Shown here: piece after piece, positions 13,526-22,711 of the stretch
Layout of the letters: each line of letters opens with the position of its first letter
How positions within the stretch are numbered: the first letter of the stretch is position 1
Notes under the pieces: model-generated
Databases searched by the model: none
The model's input: the letters and a program-made list of their open reading frames with translations, nothing else
Told to the model about the DNA's origin: nothing
Assembly (NCBI RefSeq): GCF_014898815.1
Contig: NW_026515516.1
Span: 1,116,001 to 1,180,000 of the forward strand
Reading direction: 5' to 3'
Length of the DNA stretch: 64,000 bases
Source of the DNA: Panonychus citri
Taxonomy: Eukaryota > Arthropoda > Arachnida > Trombidiformes > Tetranychidae
Position numbers and translations under genes: made by a program

Positions 13526-14849
13526 ATGGCTGCTCAACTTCCTGAAATAGACCAATTAAACCTTCTGGTAAGTCTCTCACCCTATACACCCCAAACCTCC
13601 AATGATGAACATACACTAAAATATACAGACATTTTATCAAACCAGACATTTATAATACAGACAATTTTATATACTCAAATCACTAAACTTACCTGTTAAC
13701 CTTTATCTCTCTTATCAGACTGACCCCAAAAACCCAAGTGCTTCAAATCATGAAATCGCCACTGCTTTTGCCACTGAATACAACGTAGACAAAATACCAA
13801 CTGAGAAACTCATTTCGCTTCTTGAAACATACCCGATTCTAAAATGGGCCAAATCTGCTCTTCGTAATCATGAGTGGACCACTAATGCCTCGTCTGAAGT
13901 CATCGTTAGAGTAGATAAATTCGTTGCCGTATGCATGAAACTACGAGATGAAGATAATATAAAACAAGTAGCCAAACCCTCGGAAATTCAACTAGACCAA
14001 ATGAGCAACAACCAAATCAGAAATACACTAAGCATTGAATATGGTAAAAATAAAACCCGTCCATCAACATGGTTTAAAATTGAAGAACACCAGATGAATC
14101 CCGCTGTTATTATCAAGATTCCAACCATCAAAACCAAAAGACATTCATCAATTGGAGAACAAACTGTCGAGGCAATTGAACAGCATTTAGAATCTGTCGA
14201 TGAAAACACTGGAAGAGTAGTAACAATTGAAGCCGGATTTGACTCAGCTAAAGTCAAATTAATGGACATTTCTGATCGAACAACCTTTTATAACTCTCTT
14301 AAAGTGAGCAAACCCGACTGGCAAGTGAAAATTCCACCTCTTATGGATCCTCAAATAATCTTACTTAACATTAAATTTGAGCCCGATAATGTCGACGCTT
14401 GGATTGATAAACTTAGAAAGAAAAACAGATGGGGTGATAAACACAAATTTCGAGTACTACATCATATGAGAGCAAGTTACGGTAAATTCAATGTGGTAGC
14501 TGAAATAAGCCCATCACTAAGAGAGATTATTCAGGATAATCATGGTCACATATTCTCAAACTTCGCTCTAATTCACGCCAAGGATTATTTTGATATTAAA
14601 ATCTGCAGAAAATGTACCAAGTTTGGTCATACAGCTAAATCATGTCAAAAGATAACTCGTTGTCCTTATGATGGTGAAAACCACTTAAATTCAGTTTGCC
14701 CAATTAGCAACGACAAAAACAAATGGATTTGTCCTAATTGTCGAAAAATTGGTCATGATGCTTTCTCCAAACAATGTGAACTGTATGTAAACCGGTTAAT
14801 GGCAGAAATTGAAAGAAGAAACTTTCAATACACTTGGATAATGAACTAA
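13526..14849 (+). CDS. Retrotransposon ORF1a, gag-like CCHC zinc-knuckle protein (spliced)
   Basis: The best model joins 13526-13567 (14 codons from ATG, MAAQLPEIDQLNLL) to 13719-14849, giving about 390 residues. The 151-nt intron starts GTAAGT and ends TTATCAG after a pyrimidine tract. Without splicing, the first in-frame ATG is at 13935 and some 70 conserved-looking codons upstream (TDPKNPSASNHEIATAFA...) would be lost. The C-terminal third carries zinc knuckles: CRKCTKFGHTAKSC (CX2CX4HX4C) starting near residue 310, then a C..C-H..C-like segment, then CPNCRKIGHDAFSKQC. Such proteins bind element RNA and form the ribonucleoprotein needed for retrotransposition. The stop is 200 nt before ORF1b. 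An intron in a LINE ORF is odd; see findings. Confidence 0.85.
13568..13718 (+). other. Predicted intron inside retrotransposon ORF1a
   Basis: It has a GTAAGT donor and a CTTTATCTCTCTTATCAG acceptor. Its length of 151 is not divisible by three. The unspliced upstream frame hits a stop at 13697-13699, while splicing restores one continuous frame at phase 0. Confidence 0.65.
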
Positions 14850-15049
14850 TGTTTATACAAACAATTAACCTTTAAATTGATACCAATTAACAAATTATCT
14901 CTCTCACTCTCGATTAACACATAAACAAACAATTAATTAACAACTTCAGTTTAGTCCCGACAGTTACCCTTTTAACAATTCATCATTTTAACTAATAATC
15001 ATCTTCTGATTCTAACATAAGTTCAATTCCCAACAAAACATTTAACATT

Positions 15050-15886
15050 ATGAACTCGATAATAATACAACATCATGCAATCACCAAAGATTGGTTACAA
15101 ATTGTTCAACCCAACCATCATCACTCTCTAATTGTTAAACATAAAAGATCTGTAACCCTCCGATCCTCAGTGTTTGAATTATCCTTTCAAATCAACCTTC
15201 TCATTAAACAGTTTCCTAGACCAAACAATAAAATTTCGTTCATTAAATTCAGCAACAATAGTTCAATCATTAGATTCTACAATCGAGAAGCTTTACTTGA
15301 TTTCGCTTCCTTAGTTAAAACCACCAATATATTAAAAAGCTTTGAGGTTAAAAAGCAACCACCATCGATTAAATTCTCTATCAACGTAAGTGTGACTAAC
15401 ATCAACAACAACAACTTAACCCGACACATTATCTACTCCAATAATCTCTTAAGTGATAACCAAACTAAGGTAACAGACTTTAAAAGAATTGGTAGTAACC
15501 TTATCGTTACCTTAACCCTCAGTGAAGATAATCGAAACACCTTATTAGCGACTGGAGGAACGATTACTGCATATGATGAACAAATCAAATTCTGGGACAA
15601 CATCAACCTCAAGTGCTGCTACAAATGTGGATCTTTATCTCACTTCTCTGCCTCGTGTAACAAACCCAAAATTTGTCTTCGCTGCTGTCGACCAACTCAC
15701 AGCCATTGTATTAATCAACCTTGTTGCCCGAATTGTACAGTTAATCGTGAACACTTTTTTAATAGCACCTCTTGTTCAACTCTAAAAAACAAAGTCGCTT
15801 CTCTGGTTAAACCCTTTGACATTAACTACAATTGGATTATCTTACCCCCATCATTCACTAATTATCTCAACTACATTAATCTTTAA
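15050..15886 (+). CDS. Retrotransposon ORF1b, second zinc-knuckle protein
   Basis: This 278-residue ORF starts MNSIIIQHHAITKDW. The first 185 residues are basic and unrecognised. The C-terminus carries clustered Cys/His motifs: CYKCGSLSHFSASC (CX2CX4HX4C, residues about 190-203), then CLRCCRPTHSHC and CPNCTVNREHFFNSTSC. This is a nucleic-acid-binding gag-like arrangement distinct from ORF1a. The stop codon TAA is followed after one base by the ORF2 ATG (TAACATG), a layout that suggests coupled termination-reinitiation. It is either an extra ORF acquired by this lineage or the second half of a split gag. Confidence 0.85.
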   Translation: MNSIIIQHHAITKDWLQIVQPNHHHSLIVKHKRSVTLRSSVFELSFQINLLIKQFPRPNNKISFIKFSNNSSIIRFYNREALLDFASLVKTTNILKSFEVKKQPPSIKFSINVSVTNINNNNLTRHIIYSNNLLSDNQTKVTDFKRIGSNLIVTLTLSEDNRNTLLATGGTITAYDEQIKFWDNINLKCCYKCGSLSHFSASCNKPKICLRCCRPTHSHCINQPCCPNCTVNREHFFNSTSCSTLKNKVASLVKPFDINYNWIILPPSFTNYLNYINL

Positions 15887-15887
15887 C

Positions 15888-18800
15888 ATGCATCTTTGGT
15901 ACGCGAATGTAGCGAAATCAGCTAAGTGCACCTCCGATTTACTCATGAAAATACAATCACCAGATACTGTTGTTTGCCTTTTAGAAGCTGATTACAAAAC
16001 ACTAATTAATTCGTACAACCAACACTTCATCTTCAATGACTTCGCCGTGATAGCAACCAGCGATAACATTAAAATTAAAGCCAGAAACATATCGTGTCCC
16101 GGGATAATCAGCACCTTATTAGAAAACACCAATGGACAAATTTTCATTCATCTAATTTACCTATTCAACCTGATTAACCCTACAATGTCTTACGTTAACT
16201 TCACCAAAAACATCTCAGACCTCACCTCATTTCCCTCGTTAATAGTAGGTGATATTAACTGTAATCACTCCCTCTGGTCCCATGTTGTAGCAAACAAACT
16301 AACCAGAGGCAAACTCATCGCCAAATTCATCACTGAAAACAACATCACTGTTTTAAATCAACCTAATCCTGATAATCACACATTCCAAAGAGGCTCGATT
16401 AAAACTTGGATTGATTTGATCGCTTATACCAATTTAGATTCACCCACGTTAATTTACCATGATTTTCCTGCTGACCACCGTCTGTTTCAAGTAATAGTAA
16501 ATACCAGTGAATATTTTGCCCTAAAAAACAACCCAGCACCTAAATACAAGATTAACAATTTACGATTACCATCCAACCTCAGAATATACCCTAACCTTCC
16601 GAGTAAAGTTGATGACCTCTTCTCTAAACTTCTAAAATTTCCACTTAGATTTCCAGTAATCAGAAACATTCAACCACGAGTACACGGTCAGCAAATACTA
16701 AAACTTAGACGTTTGATTAATAGAACCAAACGCCTGATTGCTGCTGGTAATAATGAATTAATTCAGACACTAAGAACCCTCAGAGAGAAAGAAGCTACTA
16801 TCAGATTAAAAAAAGGGAAAAAGAAGTGGTCAAACATTAGAGATTCTAAGCTATTGTGGGTGAATCTAAACAGAGCATTCAAAGAAACGAACAATCTTAA
16901 TCAGTTTATCTACTCCAATCCTAATAGAGACACCATCATAAAAACCTTTACCTCAGACAAACCAATCTTCTACCCTTTAGGTACCACATCACCATCACCA
17001 CTAAACGAAGAAGAATTAAACCTCTTAGAAAAACTCAAGTTCAATAAATCGTCAGGTCAAGCTGATTCCTTCTCTCTCCCACAGTGGAATAGATTTTGGA
17101 ATCGAAACAAAACTTTTCTCATATCCCTCATCGACCATTGTTTCAAATTAGGCTACATTCCTCAACCGATTAAACAATTTGGCCTCACTCTGATTCCCAA
17201 ACCAAATGGTAAACTACGACAACTAAGATTAGCTAACTACTTCCTGAAGCCCTTTGATCTCATATTGACTACCAGATTACAAAAGAACCTCAACTCAACA
17301 CTAACTCCTCACACTCAATTTGCTAATCAGAATAATGTAAACAACACCGATCTACACATCGAACTTGTTGAGCATATACATTTAAAAGACTCCATATTAG
17401 TAATGATAGATGCTGAAAGTGCCTTCGACCGAATCAGTCATGATAGTGTCATCAATGGTCTACCAACCAATATGGCCAAGGGAACAATTGGCCTCGTCAA
17501 GCAATTTTTATGCAATCGATGGTTACGAATTTATGAAGGCAACAAATTTATGTATCGCCGTGACTCAGAAGGAGTACCTCAAGGATCTTCTCTTGGCCCC
17601 ATTCTTTTCATCATTGGCCTAAATTGTGCGTTGCAATCGATCACTAGGAATGGAGTTAAAGTTAAATCTTTCGCTGATGATATCGTGATTTTAACCAACG
17701 ACAATCTCAAGGATCATCATGTCAATCTGGTCACCAATGAGCTAAAGAAAGTGGGATTAACTGTCAATGCCGAGAAAACTAAAATTGTCAACATCGAAAG
17801 TGAAGATTCAATGTTCACAGGGAAAAACATAATCAAACCCAAAAATATACATCAACTTAAACAAATCATTAGACACTCTACTTCCACTATTGGTTCACCC
17901 AAACTCCTTAACAAACTCCCTCCTAAAACAAAACAACTGTTTATTCAAGCTCATATTAATCATTTACTTTATGCTCTAGGTCCTGACATATTATATAAGA
18001 ACAACAAATGGCTGAAAACAATTAATCAGATACAGAGGATAATATTATCTACGATGAAATCTCTAATCAACCCAAATTCCTTTTTGTCTGGGTGGATCCA
18101 TTTGACTGGCGAAAAATACACTAACCCGGTGTTCACCTGGATATCGGATATTCACGTGAGCTTCCTAAGATCGGATGTTAACCCGGAGAATTGGCCAATG
18201 TTAGTGGATTTACCCAGACCAACCTACATCAATCAGCAATCACCTCCCGACACCATCCAAAATCTCTTCTGGCCTACTGTAACTTTCGAAACACACAACA
18301 ACAAATTCATCGACATTATAACAGCAAGAAGTAGAAAACAATATTTACTGAATTCACCCGCTAATCACGTCGAAATACAACTAATTGCAATACAGTTAAT
18401 GGTTTTACTCACCAGTGGCAAAAATGTTATATTTCTAATACCGAAACAACTCCTAAAGTTCCCGAACTCTAATACCCATAATGACATTTGCAGCATCCTC
18501 AAAACTCACACTGGTAGACACTTCATTCATCCGTTCGAACCAGAAAAAACCCAACTAGTTATCAACAGTCCAATTTTAATTAATCACACCCTCACATCGA
18601 GAAACTTGTACAAAAACGCTCTCAAGGAAACCTTCAACACCATTATCTACAAAAAGTACCTCAAAGAAAATAATCTGATTAACCTGATATTTGACACCAA
18701 TGATAAAAAACTCTACAGATATGGTGGCGTTACCTTGAAGAAAATAATTCTGATCATCACTCAACTTCATAGGACAATCGGACTACGAAATCAAGCCAGG

Positions 18801-19004
18801 AAAACCAATAACAAACCTCGCAAACCCTTTAAACATTATCTATTTGAGTGCAACAACACAAGACCCTTTCACCTTAGTTCCTTCATTCTGAGAGGGAACT
18901 ATCATGATAAACGAATCATAGATAATCTCACAAATATCCTAATCACCATTATGTCACTTAATCTCCTAAAAAAAGACCTTTTAGGTCGACCCTCAGTACC
19001 CTGA
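15888..19004 (+). CDS. Retrotransposon ORF2: endonuclease and reverse transcriptase
   Basis: This ORF has 1038 residues from the ATG at 15888; the frame is open further upstream but without an ATG. The N-terminal AP-like endonuclease shows MHLWYANVAKSA, an acidic LLEADY, VGDINCNHSLW (Asp about 122) and ADHRLF (Asp196-His197), the usual metal and nucleophile residues. The reverse transcriptase spans roughly residues 400-690, with LIPKPNGKLRQLRLAN, IDAESAFDRISH, GVPQGSSLGPILF and the catalytic SFADD (Asp597, Asp598). The last 300 residues have no clear domain. A segment with EIQLIAIQLMVL then IFLIP is faintly RNase H-like but lacks the acidic residues. The protein nicks target DNA and copies element RNA there. 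Confidence 0.95.
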   Translation: MHLWYANVAKSAKCTSDLLMKIQSPDTVVCLLEADYKTLINSYNQHFIFNDFAVIATSDNIKIKARNISCPGIISTLLENTNGQIFIHLIYLFNLINPTMSYVNFTKNISDLTSFPSLIVGDINCNHSLWSHVVANKLTRGKLIAKFITENNITVLNQPNPDNHTFQRGSIKTWIDLIAYTNLDSPTLIYHDFPADHRLFQVIVNTSEYFALKNNPAPKYKINNLRLPSNLRIYPNLPSKVDDLFSKLLKFPLRFPVIRNIQPRVHGQQILKLRRLINRTKRLIAAGNNELIQTLRTLREKEATIRLKKGKKKWSNIRDSKLLWVNLNRAFKETNNLNQFIYSNPNRDTIIKTFTSDKPIFYPLGTTSPSPLNEEELNLLEKLKFNKSSGQADSFSLPQWNRFWNRNKTFLISLIDHCFKLGYIPQPIKQFGLTLIPKPNGKLRQLRLANYFLKPFDLILTTRLQKNLNSTLTPHTQFANQNNVNNTDLHIELVEHIHLKDSILVMIDAESAFDRISHDSVINGLPTNMAKGTIGLVKQFLCNRWLRIYEGNKFMYRRDSEGVPQGSSLGPILFIIGLNCALQSITRNGVKVKSFADDIVILTNDNLKDHHVNLVTNELKKVGLTVNAEKTKIVNIESEDSMFTGKNIIKPKNIHQLKQIIRHSTSTIGSPKLLNKLPPKTKQLFIQAHINHLLYALGPDILYKNNKWLKTINQIQRIILSTMKSLINPNSFLSGWIHLTGEKYTNPVFTWISDIHVSFLRSDVNPENWPMLVDLPRPTYINQQSPPDTIQNLFWPTVTFETHNNKFIDIITARSRKQYLLNSPANHVEIQLIAIQLMVLLTSGKNVIFLIPKQLLKFPNSNTHNDICSILKTHTGRHFIHPFEPEKTQLVINSPILINHTLTSRNLYKNALKETFNTIIYKKYLKENNLINLIFDTNDKKLYRYGGVTLKKIILIITQLHRTIGLRNQARKTNNKPRKPFKHYLFECNNTRPFHLSSFILRGNYHDKRIIDNLTNILITIMSLNLLKKDLLGRPSVP

Positions 19005-19090
19005 GTACTGAACCTCTTCTGAGGTACTACATAAATTCAATGTAAGCGGGTGTTAATTCACCAGACCTCCACTACGGAGGACCCAATAAA
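18975..19090 (+). promoter_or_regulatory. Structured 3' end of the retrotransposon with poly(A) signal
   Basis: Short perfect stems follow one another: GACCT/AGGTC (18975-18987), CTCAG/CTGAG (18992-19005), CCTC/GAGG (19013-19024), GGTG/CACC (19049-19062) and CCTCC/GGAGG (19066-19080). AATAAA follows at 19085-19090. LINE reverse transcriptases often recognise 3' hairpins of their own RNA, so this is a candidate RT-recognition region. Confidence 0.55.
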
Positions 19091-19101
19091 AATTTCTCTT
19101 T
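19091..19101 (+). repeat. Right target-site duplication of the non-LTR element
   Basis: AATTTCTCTTT, identical to 13324-13334, abuts the element's AATAAA end. Confidence 0.8.
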
Positions 19102-19268
19102 TTGATTTAATTGTTGCTTTTTCCTTTTTGTTGCTTTGTTAATTTCTTTTGACACCTTTATTTTTGTTTCTTTCCATTCTTTCAATTTAATTATCTGATT
19201 ACCTTTTGGTGTAAATTAATTTATTCCCTAAATTGTTACCTTAACGTGTTACTAATCATTCAAATAAT

Positions 19269-19328
19269 ATGTTAACTATTCATGAATCTAGTGAATCAAA
19301 TTCACGGTCCAATGAGACCATTACTAAG
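19269..19328 (+). CDS. Possible alternative first coding exon of SNX6
   Basis: Twenty codons starting MLTIHESSESNSRSNETITK end at a strong donor (AAG|GTAAGA) in phase 0. They could join an acceptor at 19817-19818 (GAAG|ATGAGG) to read ...ETITK-MRSDTIDLSDD. That would give the short extra N-terminus seen in SNX5/6 proteins. The acceptor lacks a good pyrimidine tract, so the simple start at 19813 stays the main model. The exon starts only about 180 bp after the retrotransposon. Confidence 0.3.
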
Positions 19329-19812
19329 GTAAGATAATTGGAGATGATTTTCCAATATTTGTCAACTATTGAGTTCTCATGTTTTCCATTTTCCTTCCTA
19401 TTTTTAATATAAATTTGTCATCTTTTACCTTTCTCTTCAATATCTCGGTGCACTTCTACCTGATGACAGTTCATAGATTATGTTTACTTGAGATTTTCTC
19501 TCGAATTTTTCTCGACATTTAAGCCTCTGTGTTTTCTTTTCCTATTTTACTCACTGTGTTTTCCTTACTCATTTTCTAATCTGTTTTTTTTTTGTTCTAT
19601 CTCACTTGATTTATCTCGTATCATTATTTGGTTCACATCTTGTTTTATCTTCACACTCCCTTCTAATACACATACGTATCACACTCTCTTTCTGGCATTT
19701 GGTTGGTTCACTTTTATCGAAATACCGTTGGATTAAATTTGGAAAAAATATTCTCTTCTATACCAATTCTTCATTTAACACAATCGATTTCAACTTTAAA
19801 ATCATTGGCAAC

Positions 19813-22711
19813 ATGAAGATGAGGTCTGATACAATTGATCTAAGTGATGATCGTACTTTACTTGTTGACATTAGTGATGCCTTGTCCGAAAAGGAAAAAG
19901 TCAAGTTTACCGTTCATACAAAGGTTTGTGTTGACAATTTTTTTCTCTCTTCTCAATTTCATTACAGTTTCCTCCTATTTCCAATTTTCCTCTCTAGCTC
20001 AATTCTTTCTCTACTTATCACTACCACCCAACTTAATCATCCCCACAATTATTATTGCTACTCAAGGTGACTGATTTGTAGCTTTAGCTGAATACACCCA
20101 TAAGTGTATCACTCTCTCTCTCTCTCTCTTCAACACTGTCTGGACTCTTTCTCTCTCTCTTCTCTCAAACCACCCTTTTTATCTAAATTAATCCCTAATT
20201 TTTATTCTCTTTTTCTTTTTATTCTACAGACAAATTTACCTGGTTTTGATAAACCAGAGTTTTCTGTTGTTCGCCTTCATGAAGAATTTATTTGGTTACA
20301 TGACACATTAGTCCAAGATGAAGAGTATAGCGGATTCATTGTAAGAGATCTCGTGCTGATCATCTATTGAAATTTTCTCTCACCTTCTCACCTTGAAATT
20401 TCTCTCTTTCTTTCTCTCTCTCTCTCTCTTTTCTAGATACCACCGCCACCACCTCGTCCAGATTTTGATGCTTCAAGGGAGAAATTACAAAAGCTTGGTG
20501 AAGGTGAAGGAACCATGACAAAGGAAGAATTTAATAAAACCAAGCAAGAATTGGAAGCTGAATATTTAGCCACATTTAAGAAAACAGTTGCCATGCACGA
20601 AGTATTCTTACAACGACTGGCTGCTCATCCAAAATTCAAGAATGACACCAACTTCCGAATTTTCCTTGGCTATAATGATGATGCAAGTTGACAGAAAAAA
20701 ATCCTAATGATGAATATTTTCTCTCCCCATATTCATCACTGCCAATTACTTGGTTCATTCCATCTTATCACCCTCACACTCCCCTTTCTCTATTTATCAT
20801 CCACTACTGATTGATTCATTGTCTCTAATTTTGTTTCAATTCTCACTCTCTCTCTCACTCTCTCTTTCTTCCCTTTACAGTTAAGTGTTCGAGGTAAAAA
20901 TAAAAAGGAAAGACTAGTAGATTTACTGTCCAGGTATAGCAAATCCGCTGATGACTTGGTTTTGAGTAATACTCAGAAAGACATTGACGAGTTTTTTGAA
21001 CATCAAAAAGTATTCCTGATAGAGTATCATAAGCACATAAAAGATTGTACCAGTAAATCAGACAGAATGACAAGATCTCACAAGAGTAAGTCTACAGTTC
21101 ATCATCTTCATCTTCATTATGGATCTTGTTTTCTTTTTATTTTGTCTAATCCATTCTTCTTCTTATTGTGTTCTGAGAATCAAGAAAAGTCCTTCAGTCG
21201 CTTAACTCTTAATGGATCGATAGTTTCTCACCAGTCACTCAACAAACTGAGAGAGAAAGGCCATGTTGGTTGTCACTGTTGCTTGCAAGAATCATGTTGC
21301 TGGTTTATTAGTAATCAGTAATTAGCTATCACAATTTGTTTACATCCAACAAGATTTTTTTCTGATTGTTTTTGCTATTGTTTTGTTACCAATTAGTGAT
21401 TTCCACCCCTTTGTTATCATTGTTATCAGAACTTTTCTTGTCTTAGTTGTTAACTATTTTTGAATTTATTTGTTTTCTTTCATTCTTCAATTTGATCCAT
21501 TTTAATTGGAAAAAATATCCAATTTATCTTATTTTTAACGACTGCGTCTTAAACTACCAATTTAGCTTTGATTTAAATCATTAACTTTTATAATCTAACA
21601 TAAACTTGTAGGCGTTTACCAAATTGAATAGCAATTAGATTGATATTGATTATAAATTATTCTCATATTAACCTATCTTACAAATGACAGGAAATAGTTT
21701 GTTGAATTATCAGAACTTTATGAAAAGATTACATTTCTTTTTTTATTTTGTTTTCCTAATTAGTCAAGTGATTAACCGATATTTCAATGGAAAGTCAAAG
21801 ATACATTTCAATCTTTATTATCCAGTAGATTTAATTGAATATTTCTCATAATGATGATATTAAGTCACCTTTTCTTTGCGAATTTGACTATTAATTTGAT
21901 CTCATTTTAATTTCTTTAGATGTGGCAGGTAGTTACAGTCGAATCGCTACCGATTTAATTGGCCTTTCAACCGTTGACTCGAATAAATTGGAGAAATATT
22001 ATGCTAAAAATGCCGATTGTTTTGAGAAAGCGCGAAAATCAGAGGAGCGAATTGCCTCAGACGAGGATCTAAAATTATCCGACACTTTAAGATATTGGAT
22101 GAGAGAAACGGCCGCAGCAAAGGTACAAAAAAAGAACATTAATTTTGATTAGCTAATTATAATGATGGATTTTTTTGGATTCTTTTAGGATCTTTTATAC
22201 CGGAGACTTCGATGTCTTGCTAACTATGAATCGGCAAATAAGAATCTCGACCGTGCTCGTCTAAGGAACAAGGAAGTTGCTCTTGCTGAAGATGCTCAAC
22301 AAAAAGCGGGCGAAAAATTTGAATCAATATCCAAATTAGCTAAACAAGGTAATCCAATCATTAACCAACCAATCATTCAATCAATTTTAATATATTCACA
22401 TATAAAAAAAATTTGATTCTAATTTCTCTTTGCTCTATTTCTTTTCGCATCCATTCAGAATTACAAGATTTTAACTCACGACGAATCATATTCTTTAGGA
22501 AAAATTTCGTTGATCTAGTTGAATTGGAACTTAAACATGCAAAGGTAATAATCTAATTTGATTCTTATTTTGTAAATTTAAATGTAATCAAATTTTTCTT
22601 CTCAATCTCTTCCTCTTTTACCATAAATGTAACCCCATTCTCTAGGCACAAGGACAGCTTTACAAGAACTTTATTACATCACTAAAAGAGGAACTTTCAT
22701 CAAATGATTAA
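19813..22711 (+). CDS. SNX6: Sorting nexin of the SNX5/SNX6/SNX32 group (eight exons)
   Basis: Exons 19813-19923, 20230-20340, 20437-20682, 20881-21085, 21920-22122, 22189-22348, 22459-22544 and 22646-22711 give about 395 residues, close to vertebrate SNX6. The N-terminal half is the PX domain. It contains LVDISDALSEKEKVKFTVHT, EEFIWLHDTLV and the SNX5/6-type insert PRPDFDASREKLQKLGEGEG with TMTKEEF and LEAEYLATFKKTVAMHEVFL. The C-terminal half is a coiled BAR domain (KSDRMTRSHK, DEDLKLSDTLRYWMRE, DLLYRRLRCL, VDLVELELKHAK). SNX5/6 pair with SNX1/2 to tubulate endosomes and retrieve cargo to the trans-Golgi; their PX domain binds cargo more than phosphoinositide. Intron 3 (20683-20880) uses a GC donor (GAT|GCAAGT...CAG|TTA). 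That is the only boundary giving the conserved YNDD-LSVRGKNKKE junction. Confidence 0.96.

Larger units (their letters stand above)
13335..19090 (+). mobile_element. Full-length APE-type non-LTR retrotransposon with three ORFs
   Basis: The element is about 5.76 kb, bounded by the 11-bp direct repeat AATTTCTCTTT and ending in AATAAA (19085-19090). It has a 5' leader of about 190 nt, a spliced zinc-knuckle ORF1a (13526-14849), a second zinc-knuckle ORF1b (15050-15886) and a 1038-residue endonuclease/reverse transcriptase ORF2 (15888-19004). A structured 3' tail follows. All three ORFs are open, so the copy looks young and possibly active. The N-terminal EN with VGDIN and ADHR motifs, the RT with FADD, and the separate CCHC gag-like protein place it in the broad I/Jockey/R1 assemblage. 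I cannot assign the clade without alignment. It lies between PISD and SNX6 in the same orientation. Confidence 0.93.

Noticed and set aside
13988..14269. 93-codon minus-strand ORF within the retrotransposon
   Set aside because: It is the antisense shadow of ORF1a.
17410..17622. 70-codon plus-strand ORF in the RT region
   Set aside because: An alternate-frame shadow of the ORF2 reverse transcriptase.
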